Made by a program: the position numbers and the translations under genes. DNA of 64,000 bases from CAIKZJ01 sp041675325 (lineage in GTDB: Bacteria > Bacteroidota > Ignavibacteria > Tepidaquicellales > Tepidaquicellaceae). The stretch is from positions 1 to 64,000 of the forward strand of contig JBAYUG010000006.1 in NCBI GenBank assembly GCA_041675325.1, given 5' to 3'. Each line of letters starts with the position of its first letter. Position 1 is the first letter of the stretch. Of this stretch, positions 51,430 through 60,311 are shown one piece after another. Below the pieces are notes generated by a model. It saw only the letters and a program-made list of their open reading frames with translations, searched no databases and was not told the origin of the DNA.

Positions 51430-52209
51430 TTATTTTATTAAGCTCATTTTCCTTACTTCAGTAAAATCGCCTGCCTGTATCCTGTAATAATAAATTCCTG
51501 TCGGATATAACGTTGCATCAAAAGTCGTGAAATAATTGCCCGATGCCTGATATTCATTCACAAGTGTCGCAACTTCCTTACCAAGCAAATCAAAAACTTT
51601 AACGCTCACATTTGTTGCGTTTGCAACTCCGTAGTTAATCTTTGTAACAGGATTAAACGGGTTCGGAAAGTTTTGAGACAAATAAAATTTAACAGGTATT
51701 TCATTATTTACAATTCCTGTTGCAAGTTTCACAATTACACCCTTATTCGGTGCCCAGTTGTAAATACCCGTATGTCCTCTGTCAACCGTTGCATATAATG
51801 TATCTGTACCTGCTGAAACAGGTGCAGTATAGCTGAATGTTAAAACTTTGGGATTTACCCATGTTATTCCAGAACTCTGAACCAGTTCATTACTCATAAG
51901 AACTAATCCCTGCCCTGAAATCGCCGTTAATGTACCCGTTTTTGCAGCAATATCGACTCCATACTTACCGCTTCCACCTGTAGTTGTTAAGGTTAAAGTA
52001 AAAGTATAAGTCTGTCCTGCAGTAACTGTGTCGAGTCCGGTAATTACTCCGGTAATTGAAGTACCCTGTGCATGACAACCTCCGCAGCCTGCAGTAGATG
52101 TTTTCTTTGTCCTACCGGCAATTCCTCCAGGATATGCATGTAAATCAGAAACAATAAAGGAAAAAACTGTTAGTAAGACAGCAATTGAAAATACGATGTT
52201 CTTTTTCAT
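51430..52209 (-). CDS. T9SS-sorted protein with CxxCH motif (choice-of-anchor V type)
   Basis: 259 residues with a signal peptide. Right after cleavage comes GRTKKTSTAGCGGCHAQG, containing one CxxCH heme-attachment motif (CGGCH). A beta-sandwich domain with a Ser/Thr/Gly-rich strand pattern follows (about 60-165). I associate this architecture with the 'choice-of-anchor V' proteins. The C-terminal about 80 residues are a T9SS sorting domain (QNFPNPFNPVT, VFDLLGKEV and RKMSLIK). If heme is attached it would be a surface monoheme c-type cytochrome, but the motif may be structural. Confidence 0.8.
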   Translation of the reverse strand: MKKNIVFSIAVLLTVFSFIVSDLHAYPGGIAGRTKKTSTAGCGGCHAQGTSITGVITGLDTVTAGQTYTFTLTLTTTGGSGKYGVDIAAKTGTLTAISGQGLVLMSNELVQSSGITWVNPKVLTFSYTAPVSAGTDTLYATVDRGHTGIYNWAPNKGVIVKLATGIVNNEIPVKFYLSQNFPNPFNPVTKINYGVANATNVSVKVFDLLGKEVATLVNEYQASGNYFTTFDATLYPTGIYYYRIQAGDFTEVRKMSLIK

Positions 52210-52331
52210 GCTTGGTTTATATTATTTAAATTGTTAATAAAAACAATGTGTGTATTAATTACACTTTCTAATCTATAATATATAATATTCACCAATTATT
52301 AAACAGAGAAACAATGATATTTTTAATAATG

Positions 52332-54686
52332 TTAGAAGAAACTAAGATAGAATATAAAGTTGCTCCCCTGCTTGAAATTATTAACTCTCCAGCCAAAGTT
52401 TAAACGTACTACATCCAGTACGTTAGCAAGTGCAAAGCCTGCTTCCATAAATGTGCCGTCAGTACTTTTCACAAAATCGTTAAGCAGCATCTTCTTAGCA
52501 TCATCGGATATCAAACTTTGTCCTGCATTAAAGAATAGTATTAAATCAATTGTGTTTAACAATGGTATGCTCCTCGGAAAGAATTTCCCGAAATTGTTCT
52601 CTACATTAAAGTATGCGAGTTGTGTTCCTGCAAATTCATTGTAATCCATCGCAGCAAAGGTCATGGCATCATCAACGGACTTAAACACATCAAAGTATAA
52701 TAAATCCTGATAAGGAACAGATCCGTTCATGAATTTCAATCCCATCTTATAAGTTGGCCGTATCCTTGAAGAGAATTTATTCGAACCGTAAATCTCAATG
52801 CTGTATTTTCTGTTATCAAAAGTACTGTTCAGTAAATCTTTAGAAGCATTTTCATAAGACATTGTTATATAAGGGAAATTAGTAATCCTGAACCTTGTGA
52901 AATCACCGTCGCCCCAGTCAATAGCCCGGTAACTGTTAGGGTCAATTCTCAGAAAAAGGCTGAGTGATCGCCTTAAGTCATTGTTTATTACGGGTTGTAT
53001 TGAATAATTATTGGGTCGCTTTATGATGCTGTAATCAGTATTAACGGTAGCAGAAGTTCTTTCGGATTGATAATATCCAAGTCCTAAAGCAATCTGAGGA
53101 ATTATTCCTTTGATAACATTTGCGTTGAATCCCAGATAATTATAATATGCGTACCTGTCTTTCTTCGTACCAAGCGTATAAAGTATGTTTAATAAATCGT
53201 CCATCATCCCCCTTTTCATAAATGGTGAGAAAAGATAACTGCCGCCCGAAACATTTACTCGAAGACTCCTGTCTTTTAAAAGCTGCGTTGATAAATCAAA
53301 TTTAACTTTTGCTTTCTTGTCATCAAAGCCGTATCCGTAATACAGGGAAGAGTTCACTCTTCCGAAATCTTTTGCATAATTAAGCTTCAGTCCGAGCTGA
53401 TGCCCGGAAACGCTGTTAAATTTGTAAGTTTCAAGCAAGTCAAGATTGAAATTCTTACTGAAACTTAGTCCCGTAATCCCTAAAGAAATTTCCGGTTTAT
53501 CTTTAATGGATTTTTCTATTACTTTATATGCAGCTTTTTCATCGGATGTATTCTTTATCAGTTGATTTTTACTCCAGTATGCTGAGTCTTTCTTTGCTTC
53601 TTTCTCTACTTTGACTATGACATCATCCCAGATATCGGGTGGAGCTTTTTCGTTAAGCCTGTAATCTGAAATAATTGTAAAGACGTCTATCTTGATTTTT
53701 ACAAGTCCTGCAAACCTGCCGTCACCGAATATTTCAACATCTGTAGGCATCCAGAAATTTTTCTTTTCCTTGTCTGACTCCTGCGAGAATTTTTGTTTGA
53801 AAGCCAGTTTATTGATACCTTTTACAACCTCACTATTTGTTTCGAGGTCAACTTTTATAAGAGCAAAGAGACTGTCAATAACATATATATTACCGAGGAA
53901 CTGCGGCAGCAGCGACGAAGTGTTAATAACGTTTATCTTAAATACCGTTGTAGAGTCTATTGATGTCGTACCAATCAGTTTATACTCATAGTGGTTAAAA
54001 GCATCGTCCGCTATCGGTCCAGGAATTTTATTGTCGCCGAGGTCTATTGTCTCATCGTAGAAATTTACTATTAATGGGATTGCAAATCCACGAGATATAT
54101 TAGCTGTCTCGCGTTTTGCTTTTACTATCTGCTTTTCTTCGTCAGGTTTCCTGAAATATCCGACAGTCTCGGATTCAAGTATTCCTACTATATTCATTCC
54201 TGATGAATCTTTCTTCAAAGACGGGTCATTATAAAGGTTTAAGTTAGACCTTGCTACAAACTTGGAATACGCATCGTAACTGTACTCATTTAAGTCTCTT
54301 TTAAATGTCTGTTTGTATTTAATTGCCCTGCGAATGATTTCATAAGCGGGATCTTCTCCTGCGACTTCAATAACATCTGTAAATATGTCCGTTGGATTAA
54401 GAAAAATGTTTCTTTCTGTACTTCCGCCTTCGACAAAATAGGATGAGGTGTCAGTAAAATATCCTATGTACGAAGTAACTATATTATACGAACCGTCTTT
54501 AACGTTTAGAATAAACTCGCCTTTGTCGTCCGCTGTAGTCCCGGAACCTGTTTCGAGGACTTTGATCGTAGCAAAACTAAGTGGTTTATTCGTTTTTGAA
54601 TCGAGTATTCTACCGGTAATTCTGTAATTCTGTGAATGCACACATGCTGCAAACAACAGAATTATGACAAGTAATTTATACTTCAT
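52332..54686 (-). CDS. DUF5686 outer-membrane protein with carboxypeptidase regulatory-like domain
   Basis: 784 residues. A signal peptide (...CVHSQN) is followed by a carboxypeptidase-regulatory-like Ig domain (about 22-100: TGRILDSKTNKPL, FATIKV, SYIGY). Then comes a DUF5686 region (IIRRAIKYK and YSYDAYSKF, with the bridging segment to about 400). A long C-terminal beta-barrel ends in the aromatic FYLSFF. It looks like an outer-membrane barrel of unknown transport role. The ATG overlaps the rsmG stop by 4 bp (ATGA). Confidence 0.82.
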   Translation of the reverse strand: MKYKLLVIILLFAACVHSQNYRITGRILDSKTNKPLSFATIKVLETGSGTTADDKGEFILNVKDGSYNIVTSYIGYFTDTSSYFVEGGSTERNIFLNPTDIFTDVIEVAGEDPAYEIIRRAIKYKQTFKRDLNEYSYDAYSKFVARSNLNLYNDPSLKKDSSGMNIVGILESETVGYFRKPDEEKQIVKAKRETANISRGFAIPLIVNFYDETIDLGDNKIPGPIADDAFNHYEYKLIGTTSIDSTTVFKINVINTSSLLPQFLGNIYVIDSLFALIKVDLETNSEVVKGINKLAFKQKFSQESDKEKKNFWMPTDVEIFGDGRFAGLVKIKIDVFTIISDYRLNEKAPPDIWDDVIVKVEKEAKKDSAYWSKNQLIKNTSDEKAAYKVIEKSIKDKPEISLGITGLSFSKNFNLDLLETYKFNSVSGHQLGLKLNYAKDFGRVNSSLYYGYGFDDKKAKVKFDLSTQLLKDRSLRVNVSGGSYLFSPFMKRGMMDDLLNILYTLGTKKDRYAYYNYLGFNANVIKGIIPQIALGLGYYQSERTSATVNTDYSIIKRPNNYSIQPVINNDLRRSLSLFLRIDPNSYRAIDWGDGDFTRFRITNFPYITMSYENASKDLLNSTFDNRKYSIEIYGSNKFSSRIRPTYKMGLKFMNGSVPYQDLLYFDVFKSVDDAMTFAAMDYNEFAGTQLAYFNVENNFGKFFPRSIPLLNTIDLILFFNAGQSLISDDAKKMLLNDFVKSTDGTFMEAGFALANVLDVVRLNFGWRVNNFKQGSNFIFYLSFF

Positions 54687-55333
54687 ATAACAATCTGTTT
54701 GGTTTTTATTAATATGATTTTTTTGCCCTCAATGTTGTATTCTTTGGGAAAAATATATTCTAACATCTCAGTTTCTACATTATTATTACGTTTTGTTAAA
54801 TCCCTGATTTCATCAGACATGTCGCCCCCCTTAATGCAGATAAACAATCCACTCTTATTTAACAAATCCTTACCCCATTTATACAGGTCGGAAAGATGGG
54901 CAACTGATTTCGAGACTATGTAGTCATAAGCACTGAAATGATTCTTATTTTCCTTCAATTCCTCTGCCCTGCAGCAGACTGCTTCCGAATCTTTCAAATT
55001 CATGGTTTTAATAATATCATCAACGACGTTTATCTTTTTCTGAATGGAGTCACAGAGAGTAAGATTTATTTCAGGATACAATATCTTGAGTGGAATTCCG
55101 GGGAAACCCCCGCCGGTACCTATATCCAGAACTTTGGCTTTCGGTTTTATATCATATTTTGTAAGGAAGAAAACCGAGTTTAATACGATGTTCTCGATCG
55201 AAGTATTCTTTCGGGATATTACATTTACTTTCGAATTCCATTTAAGTACAAGTGTATTGTACAGGCAAATTTCTTTGTATTTCTGTTCGTCTGCTAATTT
55301 ATACTCATCAAGAAACTTCTTCAGCAATATCAT
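54683..55333 (-). CDS. rsmG: 16S rRNA (guanine-N7) methyltransferase RsmG
   Basis: The start was placed at the ATG at 55331-55333 (216 residues); a longer frame to 55387 runs into the hppA terminator and adds a hydrophobic stretch. The enzyme methylates G527 of 16S rRNA with SAM. Motif I is VLDIGTGGGFPGIPL (about 69-83), CDSIQKK binds the adenosine, and the later SKSVAHL segment is typical. Bacterial rsmG often lies near gidA or parA; here it lies between hppA and DUF5686. Confidence 0.93.
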   Translation of the reverse strand: MILLKKFLDEYKLADEQKYKEICLYNTLVLKWNSKVNVISRKNTSIENIVLNSVFFLTKYDIKPKAKVLDIGTGGGFPGIPLKILYPEINLTLCDSIQKKINVVDDIIKTMNLKDSEAVCCRAEELKENKNHFSAYDYIVSKSVAHLSDLYKWGKDLLNKSGLFICIKGGDMSDEIRDLTKRNNNVETEMLEYIFPKEYNIEGKKIILIKTKQIVI

Positions 55334-55382
55334 TACATAAATTATACACTGTACTGCAATTATAAAAGGAAATAGTACGGTT

Positions 55383-55409
55383 AACAAAAAACCCCGCAGA
55401 GCGGGGTTT
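55383..55409 (-). terminator. Intrinsic terminator after hppA
   Basis: Minus strand AAACCCCGC, a short TCT loop, GCGGGGTTT, then TTTTG. It is strong and GC-rich, 25 bp past the hppA stop. Confidence 0.92.
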
Positions 55410-55434
55410 GGTTATAAATATTGAATAACTTATT

Positions 55435-57615
55435 TTAAATAAACAGAGGAGCTAATACAAGTGTTACAGTTGATAAGAGTTTTATAAGAACGTGCAATGA
55501 GGGTCCTGCTGTATCCTTGAACGGATCACCGACAGTATCACCTACGACACCTGCCTTATGCTTTTCTGAACCTTTACCCATATTGTTTGCAAGGTCTCTT
55601 GGTTCAAGCTCAATGAACTTCTTTGCATTATCCCATGCACCTCCCGCATTGTTCAGGAAGAGTGCGACGATAACACCGACGATAGTACCAACAAGAAGCA
55701 TTGCTGCAACGACCTCTGCACCTGTTGCTTTAAATACAACAGGATCCATATTATGGAGCCACTTGAAAATAAGTCCAACAAGTACCGGAGTAAGAACAAC
55801 GAGCAATCCCGGCTTTACCATTTCCCTTAGAGCTGCCTTAGTAACAAGGTCAACGCACTCACCGTAGTTTGGTTTTGAAGTACCTGCAAGAATACCCGGA
55901 TCGCGTTTAAACTGGTCGCGAACATTCTGAATAATTGCCTGAGCTGCTCTTCCAACTGCTTTAATAGCCCATGCAGAAAACAGAAACACAAGCATGGCAC
56001 CCATCAGAGCACCAACGAATACAGGAGGCTGCGAAATATCAACTCCGGGGAAAGTATAGTCATGACTGTATTCTTTTATTTCAACTATGAAAGCCTGAAA
56101 GAGTAAGAATGCTGCAAGTGCGGCTGAACCGACTGCATATCCTTTTGTTAAAGCTTTGGTAGTATTACCTACTGCATCAAGCCTATCGGTCTTTACCCTG
56201 ATTTCTTCAGGCTGCTGTGACATTTCAACAATACCTCCAGCATTATCAGTAATAGGTCCGAAGGTATCCATAGCAAGAACGTAAGCTGCGGGTCCGAGCA
56301 TTCCCATCGTTGCTACTGCTGTTGCGAAGAAACCACCATTTTCTAATCCGCTTGATACACCAAGTGCATAGGATGAGATGATAGCGACTGATATTACGAT
56401 AGCAGGATAAGCAACGCATTCAAGACCTACGGCAATACCTGAAATAATGTTAGTTGCAGGACCTGTTTTCGATGCCTCGGCAATTGACTGCACAGGGCTA
56501 TATTTATATTCTGTATAATATTGTGTTATCCATAAGAATAAAACCGATGTTAAAATACCAATAATTCCGCATAGTAAGAAATGCCACCATGCATTTGGGG
56601 CTGCTGAAGCAACGACACCGGTACCGAACACCCAGTATGAAGCTATTGCAAAACCAACCATTGCCAGAAATGATGTTATATAATAACCTCTATTAAGAGC
56701 ATCCATCGGGTCTTTGTCTTCTTTTGTTTTTACTGACATAATACCGATAACGGAAGATATTAATCCGAAAGCACGTGCAATCAGAGGGAATAAAATAACC
56801 AGCAGCAATATTTCGGGATTATTTCCGAACATAGCAGAATTAGCGTTATAAAGCATAGCTGCAAGAATCATGGCTCCTATATTTTCGGCTGCTGTTGATT
56901 CGAAAAGGTCAGCACCACGTCCCGCGCAGTCACCGACATTATCACCGACGAGGTCTGCAATAACAGCAGGGTTTCTCGGGTCATCTTCAGGAATACCAGC
57001 TTCAACTTTACCAACAAGGTCAGCACCAACGTCAGCAGCTTTAGTATATATACCGCCGCCAAGCTGTGCAAAGAGTGCTACGAAACTTGCTCCGAAACCG
57101 TAACCGGCAATATAAAGCGGAATCTTACCGGATTCTAATCCACCTAAATAAAGAGCAATCGTAAATAATCCTACTACGCCTAACAAAGATAAAGCAACGA
57201 TAAAGAGACCAGAAACAGCTCCTGCTCTTAATGCAGTTTGAAGAGCTCCGTTCATTGATGTCATAGCTGCTGCTGCAGTGCGGATGTTTGCTCTGATTGC
57301 AATCCACATTCCTATATATCCGGATACGACCGAGCTTAATGCTCCGAGTATGAAGGATAAGGAAGCCCATAAAGCCAGTTCAGGTTTCTGGAAAGTGTAC
57401 AACAAGTAAACAAGAAGGGTTGTGACGAGAGCAAGCCAGAGTATTGTCTTATTCTGTCTTCTAAGAAATGCTTCTGCACCCTCTTTGATAGCATTGGAAA
57501 TCTCCTGCATTTTTGCAGTTCCTGTATCACGCTTCATGACATTCTTAATAAGATAAACAGCGAATGCCATAGCAAAAATACTAACGCCAAAAATTAGTAG
57601 TAATTCTTGTGACAT
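55435..57615 (-). CDS. hppA: Membrane-bound pyrophosphatase, K+-independent H+-pump type
   Basis: 726 residues, about 16 membrane helices. It couples hydrolysis of cytosolic pyrophosphate to ion export. The catalytic core is GGGIYTKAADVGADLVGK, then DDPRNPAVIADLVGDNVGD, with the acidic loop DTFGPITDNAGG and the C-terminal DTVGDPFKDTAGPSLH (each broken from its neighbours). In the diagnostic segment VGNTTKALTKG the residue after GNTT is lysine, the form found in K+-independent H+-pumping enzymes; K+-dependent ones have alanine. A well-formed terminator follows. Confidence 0.95.
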   Translation of the reverse strand: MSQELLLIFGVSIFAMAFAVYLIKNVMKRDTGTAKMQEISNAIKEGAEAFLRRQNKTILWLALVTTLLVYLLYTFQKPELALWASLSFILGALSSVVSGYIGMWIAIRANIRTAAAAMTSMNGALQTALRAGAVSGLFIVALSLLGVVGLFTIALYLGGLESGKIPLYIAGYGFGASFVALFAQLGGGIYTKAADVGADLVGKVEAGIPEDDPRNPAVIADLVGDNVGDCAGRGADLFESTAAENIGAMILAAMLYNANSAMFGNNPEILLLVILFPLIARAFGLISSVIGIMSVKTKEDKDPMDALNRGYYITSFLAMVGFAIASYWVFGTGVVASAAPNAWWHFLLCGIIGILTSVLFLWITQYYTEYKYSPVQSIAEASKTGPATNIISGIAVGLECVAYPAIVISVAIISSYALGVSSGLENGGFFATAVATMGMLGPAAYVLAMDTFGPITDNAGGIVEMSQQPEEIRVKTDRLDAVGNTTKALTKGYAVGSAALAAFLLFQAFIVEIKEYSHDYTFPGVDISQPPVFVGALMGAMLVFLFSAWAIKAVGRAAQAIIQNVRDQFKRDPGILAGTSKPNYGECVDLVTKAALREMVKPGLLVVLTPVLVGLIFKWLHNMDPVVFKATGAEVVAAMLLVGTIVGVIVALFLNNAGGAWDNAKKFIELEPRDLANNMGKGSEKHKAGVVGDTVGDPFKDTAGPSLHVLIKLLSTVTLVLAPLFI

Positions 57616-57802
57616 GATTTTTAATTTAGTTTATAAATATATAAAATTGATTCTTTATTCGCTTAAGATTATTATTTTACAGTGCTTACACCCAGTAAAA
57701 TTCCGTAAATGTAATTAAATAATATGAATAAAGAAAATATAAAAGGAAGTAGAAATGCAAGATTTTGCGGAAGTCCAATTAGATTTTAAAAAATATCCGT
57801 GT

Positions 57803-58450
57803 TTATTCTTTGACCTTATCCGGTGCGTCATCTTTCTGCATAGGAGTTGGAGGCTGTTTTGGTTTTTCGTCTTCAAGGAAATTTTTGTTGTATATATTCA
57901 TTACAATCTTAAAAGGCTGCTTTATGAAAGACAATACGCAGTCTTTGTAAATGGGTAACAGCTTTTTGATTTTCTCGATTTCGGAATCATCAAAATTTGA
58001 AAGTACGAAATCAACGAATTCTTCCTTCTTCATAACTTCCCCTTTGCCAATACCGGCACGCATTCTTGGGAATTCGATAGTATTAAGATGATAGATTATA
58101 CTTGCGATGCCGTTGTGTCCGCCGTCGCTTCCGTTTTCTCTGATGCGGATAGTGCCAAGCTCTAACTGGAAATCGTCGTAAATTATGAGTATGTCCTGAA
58201 GATTAATTTCGGGATGGAGTTCAAGGAATTCAGCGACAGCAATACCGCTGTTATTCATGTATGTAGAGGGCTTAAGAAGAATTATATCGTCGCCTTTATA
58301 TTTTGCTTGAGCAAAATAGTACTCGCCTTTGCCAGCTTTAAAGCCTGCGTTAAGATTTTCCGCTATATAATCAATGATTATAAATCCCGCGTTGTGCCGC
58401 GTTAATTCATATTTAGAGCCAGGATTTCCTAAACCGATTATCAGTTTCAT
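57803..58450 (-). CDS. pth: Peptidyl-tRNA hydrolase
   Basis: 215 residues. Releases peptides from prematurely dropped peptidyl-tRNA. LIIGLGNPGSKYELTRHNAGF opens the protein and holds the catalytic His19; the PSTYMNNSG and IYDDFQLELG strands and GGHNGIAS with its conserved Asn/His complete the site. It is slightly longer than E. coli Pth because of a Pro/Lys-rich tail (about 195-215). It follows rplY and a terminator, the common rplY-pth order. Confidence 0.95.
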   Translation of the reverse strand: MKLIIGLGNPGSKYELTRHNAGFIIIDYIAENLNAGFKAGKGEYYFAQAKYKGDDIILLKPSTYMNNSGIAVAEFLELHPEINLQDILIIYDDFQLELGTIRIRENGSDGGHNGIASIIYHLNTIEFPRMRAGIGKGEVMKKEEFVDFVLSNFDDSEIEKIKKLLPIYKDCVLSFIKQPFKIVMNIYNKNFLEDEKPKQPPTPMQKDDAPDKVKE

Positions 58451-58462
58451 ACAATTTTAAAA

Positions 58463-58500
58463 ATTAAAAAACCCTTTAACCTGTGTTTAGTTAAAGGGTT
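58463..58500 (-). terminator. Intrinsic terminator after rplY
   Basis: Minus strand AACCCTTTAAC, a 9-base loop, GTTAAAGGGTT, then TTTTAATTTTT. It lies between rplY and pth, which therefore may be partly uncoupled. Confidence 0.88.
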
Positions 58501-58522
58501 AGTTAAAACTATAATGATTAAA

Positions 58523-59167
58523 TTAATCTGCTGATTCTTCTTTCTTTCCTTTAGTAATAACTTCAGGCTCTGCTGTACCTTCTTCTGCCGGAGCTGCTTC
58601 TTCAGTTGCTTCAACTGCTGTTGGCTGAACTACAGAAACGACTGTAGCATTAGCTTCGTTTAATATTTCAACATTTTCAATCTTAATATCGCTGACTTTT
58701 ATCGCATCACCGATTGCAAGAGCGCTGATATCTATTTCTATGTTCGAAGGAATATTCTGAGGCAGACACTTCACTTCGACTTTATGTAAAATGTGCTGTA
58801 ATATACCGCCGTCTTTAACCCCAGGTGCATTACCCATTAATGCAATCGGGATTTCAAGGTTAATCATCTCGCCGGCTTTAAGTCCAAGCAGGTCAAAATG
58901 AATTAAACGGCTAGTGATCGGGTCAAACTGAACACCTTTTAAAATACAGCTGAATGGTGTTGCTTCACCTTCAACTTCGAGATTAATAACGTGAGATTCA
59001 TCCGTGAAAACGACAGGTCTTAATGATAATTCAGTTGCTTTTATCGCAATATTCTCACCACCATTAATATAATATATACCCGGAACATATCCAGCAGTTC
59101 TCATTTGTCTGGAAGTTGATCTTTTAAATCCGCTTCTTTTTTCAGCTTTTAATATAAGTTCTGACAT
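58523..59167 (-). CDS. rplY: 50S ribosomal protein bL25, CTC type
   Basis: 214 residues. The N-terminal about 90 residues are the L25 5S-rRNA-binding barrel (KRSGFKRSTSRQMRTAGYVPG start, then FDPITSRLIHFDL). The following TL5/CTC domain (about 95-185) contains VEVKCLPQNIPSNIEIDIS. An acidic, Ala/Glu-rich tail (about 186-214) is longer than usual. Longer CTC-type L25 proteins act in stress tolerance in some bacteria. TAnnTTTG-like boxes (TATTTTTG 59170-59177, TATGTTTG 59193-59200) lie upstream without a well-spaced TTG. Confidence 0.94.
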   Translation of the reverse strand: MSELILKAEKRSGFKRSTSRQMRTAGYVPGIYYINGGENIAIKATELSLRPVVFTDESHVINLEVEGEATPFSCILKGVQFDPITSRLIHFDLLGLKAGEMINLEIPIALMGNAPGVKDGGILQHILHKVEVKCLPQNIPSNIEIDISALAIGDAIKVSDIKIENVEILNEANATVVSVVQPTAVEATEEAAPAEEGTAEPEVITKGKKEESAD

Positions 59168-59336
59168 AACAAAAATATCTATAAAATTTTGACAAACATA
59201 AATATATCATTTTTAATATTAATTATCAATTGAGAAATCCCACTTTTCTAAATAATCTCAGCTTGAAATCACATATAAAATCTAAGAAATGTTTCCTTTT
59301 AAGCAAAATAATCTGATTATTCTTCAAAAAGCGACA

Positions 59337-60311
59337 TTATTTTCTCAGAACATCTTTATTGACAAGCCCTTCAGGAATCCTGCCTTCAAAAAAATCAATA
59401 ATGTTTTGTGCTGCTTTTACGGACATGAGTTTGCGCGTCTGCATTGAGGCGCTCGCTATATGCGGAGTCATTATTATGTTATCAAGTTTCTCAAGACCCT
59501 CGGCAAAAGAAGGTTCATTTTCATAAACATCAATTGCCGCACCTGCAATGCTTTTCTCCTCCAGGCATTTATACAGTGCTTTTCCGTCAACGACGGGACC
59601 GCGGGACGTATTGATAAGGTATGCCGACTTTTTCATTTTCTTTATTTCGGTTGCGCCAATAAGATGGTGGGTATCTTTCGTAAGAGGCACATTTACGGAT
59701 ATGAAATCCGATTCGGCAAATAGTGTATCCAAATCCGTTCTTATAGTTTTAAATCCTATTTCAGAAGGGGCAACAAAATTATCATGATAAAGAATTTCCA
59801 TACTGAATCCGTAGTATCCGCGTCTGGCGACCTCCTTTCCAATGCTTCCCATTCCTATTATACCAAGTTTTGCCTCAAACACATCAAATCCAAGAAAATC
59901 CATCGGTCCCCAACCAATGAATTTTCCGCTTCTCATAAACTTATCAGCTTCAACAATCCTCCTTGCCGATGAGAGAATCAAAGCAAAAACAAAATCTGCG
60001 GTTGTTTCATCAAGGGTTCTTGGAGTGTTTGTAACATAAATTTTGTGTAACGTTGCTGCATTAATATCAATATTGTTATAACCGACTGCATAATTAGAAA
60101 TTATTTTAAGTCTTGTAGCACACTCGATTACTTCCGAATCTACATTATCCGAAAGCAGTGAAAGTAAAACATCTTTATCCTTAAGTTTAGATATTAAATC
60201 TTTCTTGTCAAGAATTCCTACAGCACTATTAAGTTCGACGTCGAATTTTGTCTCGAGCATTTTTATACCTTTATCGGGAATAGGGTGTGTTATTAAGACT
60301 TTAGGTTTCAT
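59337..60311 (-). CDS. D-2-hydroxyacid dehydrogenase, hydroxypyruvate/glyoxylate reductase type
   Basis: 324 residues of the D-isomer-specific dehydrogenase family. The NAD(P)-binding loop is GIIGMGSIGKEVARR (about 145-159). The catalytic residues are Arg in INTSRGPVVD, Glu in DVYENEP and His in MTPHIASA. The type is close to glyoxylate/hydroxypyruvate reductases (GyaR/GhrB). It overlaps the glycerate kinase gene by 11 bp, which supports conversion of hydroxypyruvate to glycerate followed by phosphorylation. Confidence 0.9.
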   Translation of the reverse strand: MKPKVLITHPIPDKGIKMLETKFDVELNSAVGILDKKDLISKLKDKDVLLSLLSDNVDSEVIECATRLKIISNYAVGYNNIDINAATLHKIYVTNTPRTLDETTADFVFALILSSARRIVEADKFMRSGKFIGWGPMDFLGFDVFEAKLGIIGMGSIGKEVARRGYYGFSMEILYHDNFVAPSEIGFKTIRTDLDTLFAESDFISVNVPLTKDTHHLIGATEIKKMKKSAYLINTSRGPVVDGKALYKCLEEKSIAGAAIDVYENEPSFAEGLEKLDNIIMTPHIASASMQTRKLMSVKAAQNIIDFFEGRIPEGLVNKDVLRK

